From positions 1-64,000 of the forward strand of contig JADJAL010000014.1 of assembly GCA_016704305.1 (NCBI GenBank): a DNA stretch of 64,000 nt, given 5' to 3'. The DNA is from Haliea sp. GTDB taxonomy: Bacteria; Pseudomonadota; Gammaproteobacteria; Pseudomonadales; Halieaceae. Below are positions 37,144 to 45,386 of this stretch, piece after piece. Each line of letters starts with the position of its first letter. The first letter of the stretch is position 1. Under the pieces are notes generated by a model. The model worked only from the letters and a program-made list of their open reading frames with translations, was not told the DNA's origin and made no database searches. The translations under genes and the position numbers were made by a program.

Positions 37144-39045
37144 ATGAATCGAACGTTGAAATCGTTTCTCGCGGGCCTCGGCGCGCTCGCGCTGCTCGGC
37201 TGCAGTCCAGTCGATGATCCCACGCTGTTTCCGGCGTTCGATCCGGCCACGGCGGAACCACCGCCGCCCAAGCCTGCTGTTGAACACAAAGACATCCGCC
37301 ACCTGCTGTGGGGCGACCTGCACATCCACACCAGTTATTCCACCGATGCCTATGCGCTGGGTGTAAAGGCCACGCCGGACGATGCCTATGTGTTTACGCG
37401 CGGCGGCACTATCGAGCACGGCGCAGGTTATCCGATTCGCATTGACCGCCCACTGGATTTCGCCGCCGTCACCGACCACTCGGAGTACATGGGCGTGGCC
37501 AGGGTGGACGATACCATTACCCTGCCGCTGGAAAAGCGCAGCCTGCGCGAGCGCCTGTTGAATGACGGCCCGCTGTCGCTGTCGCTGGCGATGGCCATGA
37601 TCATGCGCGACATCACCGGCCTCGAAACATTCGGGGACTCGCCCGAGGTGCGCAAGATACAAAGCGACGCCTGGCAACTGATGATTGAGACCGCCGCCGC
37701 CCACTACGAGCCGGGCGTATTCACCACCTTCATAGGCTACGAATGGTCGTCCATGCCCGATGGCCAGAACCTGCACCGCAATGTGATCTACCGCGATACC
37801 AACGTGCCGCAGCGGCCGTTCACCTCGCTGGATTCCAATAACCCGGAAGATCTCTGGGACGCGCTGGACGAGCAGCGCGCGCAAGGCAAGACGGTTCTCG
37901 CCATCCCCCATAACGGCAACGTCTCCAACGGCCTGATGTACGACCGGGCGCAGTTTGGCGGCAGTCCGATAACGGCGGACTACGCGCAGCAGCGCCTGCG
38001 CAATGAGCCGGTGAGCGAGATTTTGCAGATCAAGGGCAGCTCGGATACGCATCCACTGCTGTCGCCGCAGGACGAATTCGCCGATTTCGAAATCATGACC
38101 TCGCAGCTGAGTCCGAGCGGTGCCTTCAGCGAACCGCGCGGCAGCTATGCCCGCGACGCGCTGCGCGCGGGCATCGAGTTTTCCCACAGCGAAGGTTTCA
38201 ATCCCTACGCGTTCGGCGTGATCGGCAGCAGCGACAGCCACAACGCCAGCACGCCGGCGCAGGAGGACGATTATCACGGCAAGTTGCCGCTCATGGATGG
38301 CACCGCCGGATTGCGGCTGGGCGAATCGATCCTTCTGCCAGACTCACTGCGCCGCTCGGCCCGCTGGGGCAGCGCCGGCCTCGCCGGCGTTTGGGCGCAG
38401 GAAAACACGCGCGAGTCGATCTACGATGCACTGGCGCGCAAGGAAACCTTCGCCACGTCTGGCCCGAGAATCAGCCTGCGCTTCTTCGGCAGCTTCGATT
38501 ACAGCGCTGCTATGCTGGACAGCACCGAGTTGCTGCAGCTCGCCTACGCGCGAGGCGTGCCGATGGGTGGCGTACTCTCCAACCCGGCAACGCAGAGCGC
38601 GGAGTTAGCCAGCGCCGACTCCCCTGCCCCAACGTTCATCCTCTGGGCGGCCAAGGACCCGGAGGGCGCGAACCTGGATCGCGTGCAGATCATCAAGGGC
38701 TGGGTGGATGCCGAGGGCAACAGCCACGAAACAATATTTGATGTCGCCGTCTCGAGCGACCGTCAACGGGACGCCAGCGGCAAGGTGCCCGCCGTGGGCA
38801 ATACGGTGGATGTTGCCGCCGCCACCTACGACAACAGTATCGGCGAGGGGCAGTTGAGCGCATTCTGGCAAGATCCGGAATTCGATCCGGCGCAGGAGGC
38901 GTTCTACTACGCGCGCGCCATCGAAATCCCGACGCCGCGCTGGTCCACCTACGATGCGATGCGCCTCGGCGTCGAGGCACCGGACCCGGTGAGCATCCAG
39001 GAGCGCGCGATCAGTTCGGCGATCTGGTATCAAGTCGGTGAATAA
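37144..39045 (+). CDS. DUF3604 lipoprotein
   Basis: 633 residues. MNRTLKSFLAGLGALALLGC is a lipoprotein signal. LLWGDLHIHTSYSTDAYALG, AAVTDHSEYMG and GSSDSHNAS match the metal-site blocks of DUF3604, and the gene is a clear paralogue of the one at 13983, with shared DPEGANLDR-x-Q-x-IKGWVD and EIPTPRWSTYDAM segments. The region corresponding to the repeat insertion in the paralogue is normal here (DSTELLQLAYARGVPMGG). Probably co-transcribed with the sulfatase, suggesting both act on the same periplasmic substrate. Reaction unknown. Confidence 0.85.
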   Translation: MNRTLKSFLAGLGALALLGCSPVDDPTLFPAFDPATAEPPPPKPAVEHKDIRHLLWGDLHIHTSYSTDAYALGVKATPDDAYVFTRGGTIEHGAGYPIRIDRPLDFAAVTDHSEYMGVARVDDTITLPLEKRSLRERLLNDGPLSLSLAMAMIMRDITGLETFGDSPEVRKIQSDAWQLMIETAAAHYEPGVFTTFIGYEWSSMPDGQNLHRNVIYRDTNVPQRPFTSLDSNNPEDLWDALDEQRAQGKTVLAIPHNGNVSNGLMYDRAQFGGSPITADYAQQRLRNEPVSEILQIKGSSDTHPLLSPQDEFADFEIMTSQLSPSGAFSEPRGSYARDALRAGIEFSHSEGFNPYAFGVIGSSDSHNASTPAQEDDYHGKLPLMDGTAGLRLGESILLPDSLRRSARWGSAGLAGVWAQENTRESIYDALARKETFATSGPRISLRFFGSFDYSAAMLDSTELLQLAYARGVPMGGVLSNPATQSAELASADSPAPTFILWAAKDPEGANLDRVQIIKGWVDAEGNSHETIFDVAVSSDRQRDASGKVPAVGNTVDVAAATYDNSIGEGQLSAFWQDPEFDPAQEAFYYARAIEIPTPRWSTYDAMRLGVEAPDPVSIQERAISSAIWYQVGE

Positions 39046-39103
39046 CCGATAGCAATTCGACCCCTTTCTATCGCCAGAAAATACTTGTTCAGTGCCAGTG
39101 ATC

Positions 39104-39176
39104 GGCTCTGCTCGGGAAGGCAATTTCGCCCGCTTCCCCGATACTCGCTGACGAAATTGCCTTCCCGAGCAGAGCC
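39104..39176. repeat. Hairpin element 1: perfect 25-bp stem, 23-base loop
   Basis: The left arm 39104-39128 starts GGCTCTGCTCGGGAAGG; the right arm 39152-39176 is its exact reverse complement. The 23-base loop (39129-39151) starts CCCGCTTCCCCGATACTCGC. Stem and loop share nothing with the flanking genes. Confidence 0.9.
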
Positions 39177-39232
39177 TTGATCCGAGTGTACGAAAGGGAC
39201 AGTTGCCTCGTCGTTAGCACTGAAAGAGGGTA

Positions 39233-39301
39233 CGGGTGGTGGGGTGTGCGATTCATCCGCGAGTATCGGGGAAGCGGGTGAATCGCACACCCCACCGCCC
39301 G
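39233..39301. repeat. Hairpin element 2: 23-bp stem, 23-base loop complementary to loop 1
   Basis: Arms 39238-39255 and 39279-39296 pair perfectly over 18 bp, extending to 39233 and 39301 with one mismatch. The loop (39256-39278, containing GCGAGTATCGGGGAAGCGGG) is the reverse complement of loop 1 at 22 of 23 positions, while the stem sequence is entirely different from stem 1. Confidence 0.9.
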
Positions 39302-39454
39302 ATCCCGTCAACGAAGCGCAACAGGAAGCAAACGAATCGCCGATCCGTCGCCCGATCCCGTCAACGAAGCGCAACAAGAAGCGAACGAACAGCACATCCA
39401 CCGCCCGATCCCACCAACAAAGCGCCAGAAACCGAATACCCGCTGTCTGGAAAC
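39296..39454. repeat. Three tandem 53-base direct repeats
   Basis: Units start at 39296, 39349 and 39402, each opening CGCCCGATCCC. The first two are near-identical over GTCAACGAAGCGCAACA; the third is more diverged (CACCAACAAAGCGCCA). The exact 53-base period is not a multiple of three, so a coding repeat is unlikely. The first unit overlaps the end of hairpin 2. Confidence 0.85.
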
Positions 39455-39533
39455 ACTCAAACCACGCCCAACGGTTTTTCACCTCTCCCCACACGTGTAC
39501 TTTGTACCGTCAATTAACAATAAGGAGGCTGCA

Positions 39534-40307
39534 ATGTCCGACCCCACGCTGGAACCGATGATCAAACCTGGCGAAATCAGCCAGTGGCCCATGCTCAAGA
39601 TTGTGTACCGCACCGATCCTGCCAGGCTCGCCGAGCTGCTGCCGCCGGGTATCGAGAGCAGCGCCGCCCCCAACGTGAACCTGACGATTTACAACCTGCC
39701 CGTCAATAACGAACCGGAATACGGCATCCTGATGACGGTCGATGCAACGTACAACGGGATGCCCGGCGAGTGGGCGCTGGGTTATGGCATCGACCAGGAA
39801 GCGCCGATTTTCATCTGCCAGTCCGCCAACGGCCAGCCGAAGTTTCCCTGCGACACCGCATATTTTCGCGCCGGCGAAAAAGTGACCGCGCGCTGTACCC
39901 ACCAGGGTTACACCTTCGTGGAATTCGAAGGGACCCTGGGCGACGAGGATGCACTGCCCGCCGGGGGCGTTGAGCGCAATGAGTGGTGGGTCAAGGTGTC
40001 GCGGCAGGTAGGGTTCGGCAAGGGCTATGATTTCCCGCCGCACGTCGTGCGCGTGCATGGAAAGTACGGTCCCGGCCACCGCATCGCGCTCAACGGCAAG
40101 CTGACGCTGCGCGAGAGTCCCTGGGATCCCATCGCCACGCGCCTGCCGCTGCTGGAACAGCTCAGCGCACATCTGTGGTGGCCGGAGTATTTGAGCCGCG
40201 ACATCATGCTGGAAGGGCCGCTCGACCCGGAGGGCTTCTGGCCGCACATCGACACGATCTCCGGCAGTCGCTGGCCGGGCCATCTCGGCGGCCCCATCTA
40301 CGGCTGA
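39534..40307 (+). CDS. Acetoacetate-decarboxylase-fold (ADC-like) protein
   Basis: 257 residues. The N-terminal half has AELLPPGIES, NLTIYNLPVNN and TVDATYNGMPGEWALGYGID, and GQPKFPCDTAYFRAG carries a Lys in the place used by acetoacetate decarboxylase for Schiff-base formation. The family includes decarboxylases, aldolases and dehydratases of beta-keto compounds. RBS AAGGAGG sits ten bases before the ATG at 39534. First gene of the operon that continues with amidohydrolase, Rieske oxygenase, SDR and transporter, so it should act in the same catabolic route. Confidence 0.75.
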   Translation: MSDPTLEPMIKPGEISQWPMLKIVYRTDPARLAELLPPGIESSAAPNVNLTIYNLPVNNEPEYGILMTVDATYNGMPGEWALGYGIDQEAPIFICQSANGQPKFPCDTAYFRAGEKVTARCTHQGYTFVEFEGTLGDEDALPAGGVERNEWWVKVSRQVGFGKGYDFPPHVVRVHGKYGPGHRIALNGKLTLRESPWDPIATRLPLLEQLSAHLWWPEYLSRDIMLEGPLDPEGFWPHIDTISGSRWPGHLGGPIYG

Positions 40308-40344
40308 CCGTGACTGAAGCAAACTGAGTGAGGGAGTAATTGAC

Positions 40345-41534
40345 ATGAACCGCTATTTGATTGTGTCCACGGACGGACACGCCGGCCTGCCCATGGCAGG
40401 TTACCGGGACTACCTGGAGAGCAAGTACCACAACGCATTCGACGAAGGCCTGGCCCTGCAGCGTCAAATGACCCGCTTGATGGAGGAGAAGCTGCTGCTC
40501 GACGAATTCAACGACAAGTGGCGCATGGGTATCGAGGACGATCTGAAGGGTGCGTGGGATGGCGCGGTGCGCAACCGCGTCATCGACGCCGACGGGGTTG
40601 CCGCGGAAGTGCTGTTTCCCGACGGCATCACCGAACAGAATGCGCCACCCTTTGGCGCTGGACTTGCACTGAAGCCCTGGGGCGTGGACCCGGAGCTGCA
40701 ATGGGCGGGCGCGCGGGCGCACAATCGCTGGATGGCCGAGTTCTGCAAGGAGGATCCGGTGCGCCGCATCGGCCTTGCCATCGTGCTGATGCTGTACGAC
40801 GTGGACGAAGCGCTGGCGGAAGTGAAATGGGCCCATGCGAACGGCCTGAAAGGCATCCTGATCCCGTCGTTGATGGGGGACAGGGATGGCTACAACCACC
40901 CGAAGTACTACCCGATATGGGCGTTTTGCGAAGAGCACAGGATGGTCGTGCACACGCACTCCGGCCCGTCGCCGGATTACGATTTCACCCTGCCCGGCGC
41001 CATCGGCATCTTCCTCACCGAGTTCGCGTGGTGGGCCGGACGCCCCATGTGGTACATGATCTTTGGCGGCGTGTTCGAGAAATTCCCGCGCCTCAAATTT
41101 ACGATGACCGAGGTCAGCCCATTCTCGAGTGCCGCACCTGCTCGAACTCATGGACGTGCGCGCCTCGGTCAAGCACACCAGCGGCAAGCTGGGGGATTTT
41201 CGCAGCAACCTCACCCCTGACCCCCAGCGAGTACTTCAAGCGCAATTGCTGGGTCGGCGCGTCGGCCCTGTTCGATGAAGGCTCTACCGCCGTGCGCCAC
41301 CAGATCGGCATCGACCGGGTGATGTGGGGCACGGACTATCCCCACCCCGAAGGGTCCTGGCCGCGAACGCACGAAAAACTCGTGACCTACATGAAGGGCC
41401 TGCCGGAGTTAGAGATAGCGGCTATGCTGGGCGGCAATGCGTTGGACTGCTACGAACTGGATGTCGGTCCACTCAATGCGATCGCAGCGCGCATCGGCCC
41501 ATTGAAATCCGACTTCGTTGACGCGGCGGCCTGA
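40345..41534 (+). CDS. Amidohydrolase-family (TIM-barrel) protein, two frameshifts
   Basis: About 396 residues. LIVSTDGHAGLPMAGYRDYL, RMVVHTHSGPSPDYDF, FTMTEVS and VMWGTDYPHPEGSWP supply the metal-site His and Asp residues of amidohydrolase-2 proteins (ACMSD-like decarboxylases and C-C hydrolases). The frame leaves at about 41120 (the third frame carries RVPHLLELMDVRASVKHTSG) and returns at 41214-41217, where four Cs stand for three, before LTPSEYFKRNCWVGASA. Likely a non-hydrolytic or C-C-cleaving enzyme of the operon; substrate unknown. Confidence 0.75.
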
Positions 41535-41553
41535 CACCGCGAGGAGCACAGCC

Positions 41554-42573
41554 ATGTCCGACCGATTCCCCATGCCCATGCCGTACGGCTGGTTCTGCAT
41601 CGGCCACAGCGACGAACTCGCTGTCGGCGAGGTGCGCAACATTCATTATTTCGACCGCGACATGGTGTTGTTTCGCACCGCGTCCGGCAGGGTTGGCCTG
41701 TCTCACCCCGCCTGTCCGCACCTCGGGGCACACCTCGGGCACGGCGGCACGGTGCAGGGTGAATCCATCCGCTGCCCCTTTCATCACTGGCAGTACGATA
41801 CCGACGGCGTCATCACCAACATCCCCTACGCCAGCCGCATCCCGCCGAAGTGGGAGGGCAAGCCCTGCCTGAAGACGTATCCGGTGTGCGAGAAGAACGA
41901 AGTGATCTGGGCCTGGTACCACCCCGAGGACGAAGCCCCCGATCACGAGGTGATCGCGCTGGAGGAAATCAATGATCCGGCGTGGACCGCGCGGCAGCGC
42001 TTCCAGTGGACCGTCAACTCCTGCCCGCAGGAGATTGCCGAGAACGGCGTGGACGTCGCTCACTTCAAGTTTGTGCACGGCATGGAAGCGGTGCCGGAAG
42101 GTGAAACCACCTACGACAGGCATATCCGTCGCAGCCGGGTGAGCGGCTCGCGCACCGTCAACGATGCCTCCGGAAACGAGGTGCGGATCGATACTCGCGT
42201 GGAGGTGGTGCAAAACGGCGCGGGCCAGAAGTGGGTGCGCTTTTCGGGATTCATGGACTACCTGCTGCAGACACTGGTGACGCCGGTGAACGACGATAGC
42301 GTGGAAGTGCGCTTTATCTATATCCACCAGCCGTACCCGGAAGACTCCTTCCAGCACCTCGGGATGCAGTTCGCCATCGATAGCACCAACGGACAGGGCG
42401 GCGTGGAGGGCGACATCCCTATCTGGCACCACAAGTTCCACCTGCGCACGCCGATACTGTGCGATGGCGACGGGCCGATCATGCGCTTTCGCAAGTATTT
42501 CGCGCAGTTCTACGTCGGCGGCCCGTACCCCGGTGAGGACGACGTGCCCGTGGATCTCGAAGCAGTGTCCTGA
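41554..42573 (+). CDS. Rieske non-heme iron oxygenase, KshA-like
   Basis: 339 residues. The Rieske cluster ligands are C54-x-H56 (CPHLGAHLGHGG) and C74-x2-H77 (CPFHHW), with the standard 17-residue spacing. The mononuclear iron site is ENGVDVAHFKFVH: D167, H170, H175. The N-terminus (YGWFCIGHSDELAVGEVRNI) and overall length match the 3-ketosteroid 9-alpha-hydroxylase oxygenase (KshA) group and related sterol oxygenases. A ferredoxin reductase must supply electrons; none is adjacent. GAGGAG precedes the ATG. Intact. Steroid substrate is inferred from the family and from the HsaA/C/D-like genes nearby. Confidence 0.8.
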   Translation: MSDRFPMPMPYGWFCIGHSDELAVGEVRNIHYFDRDMVLFRTASGRVGLSHPACPHLGAHLGHGGTVQGESIRCPFHHWQYDTDGVITNIPYASRIPPKWEGKPCLKTYPVCEKNEVIWAWYHPEDEAPDHEVIALEEINDPAWTARQRFQWTVNSCPQEIAENGVDVAHFKFVHGMEAVPEGETTYDRHIRRSRVSGSRTVNDASGNEVRIDTRVEVVQNGAGQKWVRFSGFMDYLLQTLVTPVNDDSVEVRFIYIHQPYPEDSFQHLGMQFAIDSTNGQGGVEGDIPIWHHKFHLRTPILCDGDGPIMRFRKYFAQFYVGGPYPGEDDVPVDLEAVS

Positions 42574-42596
42574 CGGGAGGTCAGGGGACAGGAGGC

Positions 42597-42674
42597 TAGG
42601 GACAGACCCCAATTAATTGTTGAGGCGGGGACAGACCCCAATTAATTACTTGTCATTAATTGGGGTCTGTCCCC
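42597..42674. repeat. AT-type variant of the GGGGACAGACC repeat: half-copy plus complete palindrome
   Basis: GGGACAGACCCCAATTAATT at 42598 is followed by a complete palindrome at 42627-42674 whose arms read GGGGACAGACCCCAATTAAT and its complement. The outer GGGGACAGACC is as in other copies, but the inner arm is CCAATTAAT rather than ACGTTAAT. It lies inside the operon, between the Rieske and SDR genes. Confidence 0.9.
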
Positions 42675-42734
42675 GTCGGCAGCACCGTCTGCGCCGCCTG
42701 CCCCGCTATATAACAAACAACGGAGTTACACGAG

Positions 42735-43601
42735 ATGACGAATACTTTCCAGGGAAAAACGGCGGTGATTACCGGCGGCGCCTCGGGCGTGGGACGCTGC
42801 CTGTGCGAACTGTTCGCCCGGCAGGGCATGAACGTGGTGATGGCCGATGTCGAGGCCACGGCCCTGGCGAAATCCAGCGCTGAACTGCAGGCAAAAGGAC
42901 TCAATGTCATCGGCGTGCAGGCCGACGTCACCAGCCCTGACTCTATGGCTGCGCTGGAGGCGGCCAGCCGCAAGGCGTTTGGCAACATCCACGTGCTGCT
43001 GCAACAACGCGGGCGTCGGCATCAAGGAAGCGCAGCGCCGCATGTGGACGCTCACGCCCAATGACTGGGACTGGGGCTTCAGTGTCAATGTGATGGGGTC
43101 GCCAACGGCGTGCGCGCCTTCGTGCCGAATATGCTGGCGCACGGGGAAGCGGGCCACGTCGTGAATACGTCCTCCGCCAACGGTGGCCTCCACTCCATGC
43201 CGACCACCCCGATCTACGCCGCCACCAAGGCGGCCGTGACCAGCATGAGCGAGGTGCTGCACTACCAGTTCCTGATGGAGGGCGCTGCGCTCAAGGCGCA
43301 CGTGCTGTTCCCCGGGCCGCACCTGGTGAACACCAATATCCTGAGTTCCATGCGCAACCGCCCCGATCACCTGCGCGATGACAACGAGCCGGTGGCCTAC
43401 ACCACCATGGCGGACCTGGCCAAGGCCTCGGGACTCCAGAACCTGCTGCTCACCGAACCGGAGGAGGTGGCAGAGACTTGCCTGGCCGGGATCAGGGCGG
43501 GCAAATTCTGGATACTGCCCGCCAGCGAGAGCGGCGACGCGCAGGTACGAATGCGCACCGAAAGCATCCTGGCCCGCACGAATCCAACCCTGACGGCGTA
43601 G
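42735..43601 (+). CDS. Short-chain dehydrogenase/reductase, two frameshifts
   Basis: About 289 residues after correction. AVITGGASGVGRCLCELF, then NNAGVGIKEAQRRMW, TSSANGGLHSMP and YAATKAAVTSMSE give a complete classical SDR active site. Breaks: about 42998, where an extra base turns LCNNAGV into LLQQRGR; and 43095-43098, where four Gs stand for the five of NVMGVANGVRAFVPNML. It is the fourth enzyme of the ADC-amidohydrolase-Rieske operon and probably oxidises an alcohol intermediate or reduces a keto group. Confidence 0.8.
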
Positions 43602-43606
43602 GACCT

Positions 43607-43652
43607 GGGGACAGACCACGTTAATGGCTCGTCATTAACGTGGTCTGTCCCC
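43607..43652. repeat. GGGGACAGACC palindromic repeat, complete copy
   Basis: 46 bases, with arms GGGGACAGACCACGTTAATG and the reverse complement. It starts five bases after the SDR stop codon and ends 13 bases before the transporter ATG. Confidence 0.9.
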
Positions 43653-43665
43653 AACTCTTGGGCAT

Positions 43666-44528
43666 ATGGACGCATCTTTCCTGCAACTACTCTTAGGCAT
43701 CGCGATATTCGCGATACTGTTCAGCATCGGTATCGGGCTGTCCATTGCCGATTTCCGCCAGGTTGTTGCCCGGCCTCAGGCATTCGTTCTTACGCTCGCC
43801 TGCCAGGTGCTGTTGCTGCCGGCGCTCGCCATACTGATTGCCCGAATTTTCGAGGCTCAACCATGGCTGCGTTCGGATTGTTGTTGCTGGCGGTGTGTCC
43901 CGGTGGCGTCACCTCCAACCTGTTCACGCGCCTCGCCGGCGGATTTACCGCGCTTTCCGTGTCCCTGACCGCAGTGAATTCGATGCTGGCGGTGGTGTCG
44001 ATTCCCGCGGTTCTCTTCGTGGGCCAGGGCTTGCTCGGCACGCAGGCCCAAATTGTGGCAATCCCGTTCGACTACCTGGCCAAGCAATTGCTGGTCATCA
44101 CCTTTGTACCCGTGGTGTTGGGCCTGCTGGTCAGGCACTTCGCACCGCGCGCTGCCGCGCGGCTGGAACCCCTCCTGTTCCCGCTGACGTCGTCGCTGTT
44201 CTTTTTATTGATATTTTCCGTGTGGTATACCGAATTCGAGACCTATCGCAAGGCGTTCATCGAAGCCGGCGCGCCAACGTTGGCGTTATTCGCCGCAGCC
44301 TGCACCTGCTCGCTGTTCATCGCCCGACGTTTCGGCCTCGAAAAGCGCGAGCGTATTGCGATGGTGTTTGAGGTCGGCATACAGAATCCGCCGGTGGCCT
44401 TCTTCATCGCCGTCAACATCTTGCAGGATATGGCGCTGATGCCGCCATCGGCCGTGTATTCCGTGGTGATGGTGGTCGTATCGATGATGCTGGTGCCGAT
44501 GACGCGGCGTTTTCCTGCTTTCCCCTGA
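43666..44528 (+). CDS. Bile acid:sodium symporter (BASS) family transporter, one frameshift
   Basis: About 287 residues with nine or ten hydrophobic helices. AVCPGGVTSNLFTRL and MVFEVGIQNPPVAFF are the two sodium-binding signature regions of the family. The frame breaks at 43865-43866 (CCATGGCTGCG); one more G gives FEAQPWAAFGLLLLAV. BASS proteins import bile acids, keto acids and other organic anions with sodium, so it is a plausible inner-membrane uptake system for the operon's substrate. Last gene of the plus operon, followed by repeats. Confidence 0.85.
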
Positions 44529-44548
44529 AAGCTTGGGGACATGAGATT

Positions 44549-44624
44549 GTGGACAGACCACGTTAATGACGTGAGCTTGGGGACAGACCACGTTAATTCC
44601 GCGTCATTAAGCTGGTCTTTCCCC
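44549..44624. repeat. GGGGACAGACC repeats, one half-copy and one degenerate complete copy
   Basis: GGACAGACCACGTTAATGAC at 44551 is a half-copy. The complete one, 44579-44624, has arms GGGGACAGACCACGTTAAT and a decayed partner ATTAAGCTGGTCTTTCCCC with two changes. They lie between the convergent transporter and TetR genes. Confidence 0.85.
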
Positions 44625-44646
44625 AGCCTCCACCCACCTCCCCCAT

Positions 44647-45261
44647 CTACCTGCGAATCCTGGCCAGCAGCTCGGGCGTGACATGCGCCGCACTGTGCAC
44701 GGCCAGCGCGGCACAGCAGGCCTGCTCCACCTGCGCCAGCGTTTCCTCGATACTCAACTGCCGTCCGGCCCACATCCCGAATAGACCCAGCACCAGCAAA
44801 ACCAGGTGGCGAGTCAACTGATCGGCGTCAACGCCGGACTGCAGCTCGCCACTTTCGACAGCAGCGGCAATCCGCGGCTGCAGCACGCGCGTTATCCACT
44901 CGATGCCCACGTCCCGCAGCGCCTGCTCCGGCGCCGTCATGATCGACCAGAACAGGCCGCGCAGATGTTCATCCAGCGCGGGCTGTGCGGCCTTCAAGCC
45001 ATCGAGGAAGGCCAGCAATGTACCCATCGGGCCGGGGGCAGCGCGCGGCGGCAGCACGGTATCGAGTGTGCGGGTAAGCAGTTCCGCCAGGATGGCGGTT
45101 TTTGAGCCGAACAGGTTGTAGGGGGTGCGCAGGCTGACGCCGGCGTATTCGGCCAGGTAGCGCATGGAGAGCCGCTCCGGCCCCTCCTCGCGCAGGATGG
45201 TCTCAGCGGCGGCGAGGATACGGTCGCGATTGCGTTGCTTGTTCTGTTCATGCAGGGTCAT
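44647..45261 (-). CDS. TetR-family transcriptional regulator
   Basis: 204 residues. ILAAAETILREEGPERLSMR then YLAEYAGVSLRTPYNLFGSK is the TetR HTH; the rest is a helical effector domain. Divergent from the PhlG-like hydrolase, with 125 bases between the two start codons, it is the natural candidate to repress that gene and the FAD oxidoreductase after it. Complete. Confidence 0.9.
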   Translation of the reverse strand: MTLHEQNKQRNRDRILAAAETILREEGPERLSMRYLAEYAGVSLRTPYNLFGSKTAILAELLTRTLDTVLPPRAAPGPMGTLLAFLDGLKAAQPALDEHLRGLFWSIMTAPEQALRDVGIEWITRVLQPRIAAAVESGELQSGVDADQLTRHLVLLVLGLFGMWAGRQLSIEETLAQVEQACCAALAVHSAAHVTPELLARIRR

Positions 45262-45386
45262 GCAGGGACTATAACACGATATATATTTATAACGCGTTGT
45301 AATTTATTGTCTCGTGGGCTACATTGGCTAGCGCTACACAGCGGCGCAACCCGCCATTTGCAACCCCTGCCAGCAGCGAGGTGTCC
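45262..45386. promoter_or_regulatory. Divergent promoter region of the TetR and PhlG-like genes
   Basis: An AT-rich stretch at 45271-45310 holds ATAACACG and ATAACGCG as direct repeats 18 bases apart and the palindrome AACGCGTT (45291-45298). One of these could be the TetR operator. GAGGTG at about 45379 serves the ATG at 45387. Confidence 0.4.

Larger units (their letters stand above)
39046..39533. other. 488-base structured noncoding region
   Basis: The region holds two long hairpins (39104-39176 and 39233-39301) and three tandem 53-base units from 39296. An outer TTCAGTGC / GCACTGAA pair (39088-39095, 39217-39224) encloses the first hairpin. Both strands have open frames across it, but their translations follow the repeats and look like no known family. 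AAGGAGG at about 39522 is the ribosome binding site of the next gene. Confidence 0.7.

Noticed and set aside
39296..39454. CRISPR array
   Set aside because: The 53-base units are contiguous tandem repeats without unique spacers, and no cas genes are present.
39030..39494. Open frame of 154 codons on the minus strand (and one on the plus) across the hairpin/tandem-repeat block
   Set aside because: The peptide simply follows the repeats and palindromes; no ribosome binding site, no family features, and the 53-base repeat period is not a multiple of three.
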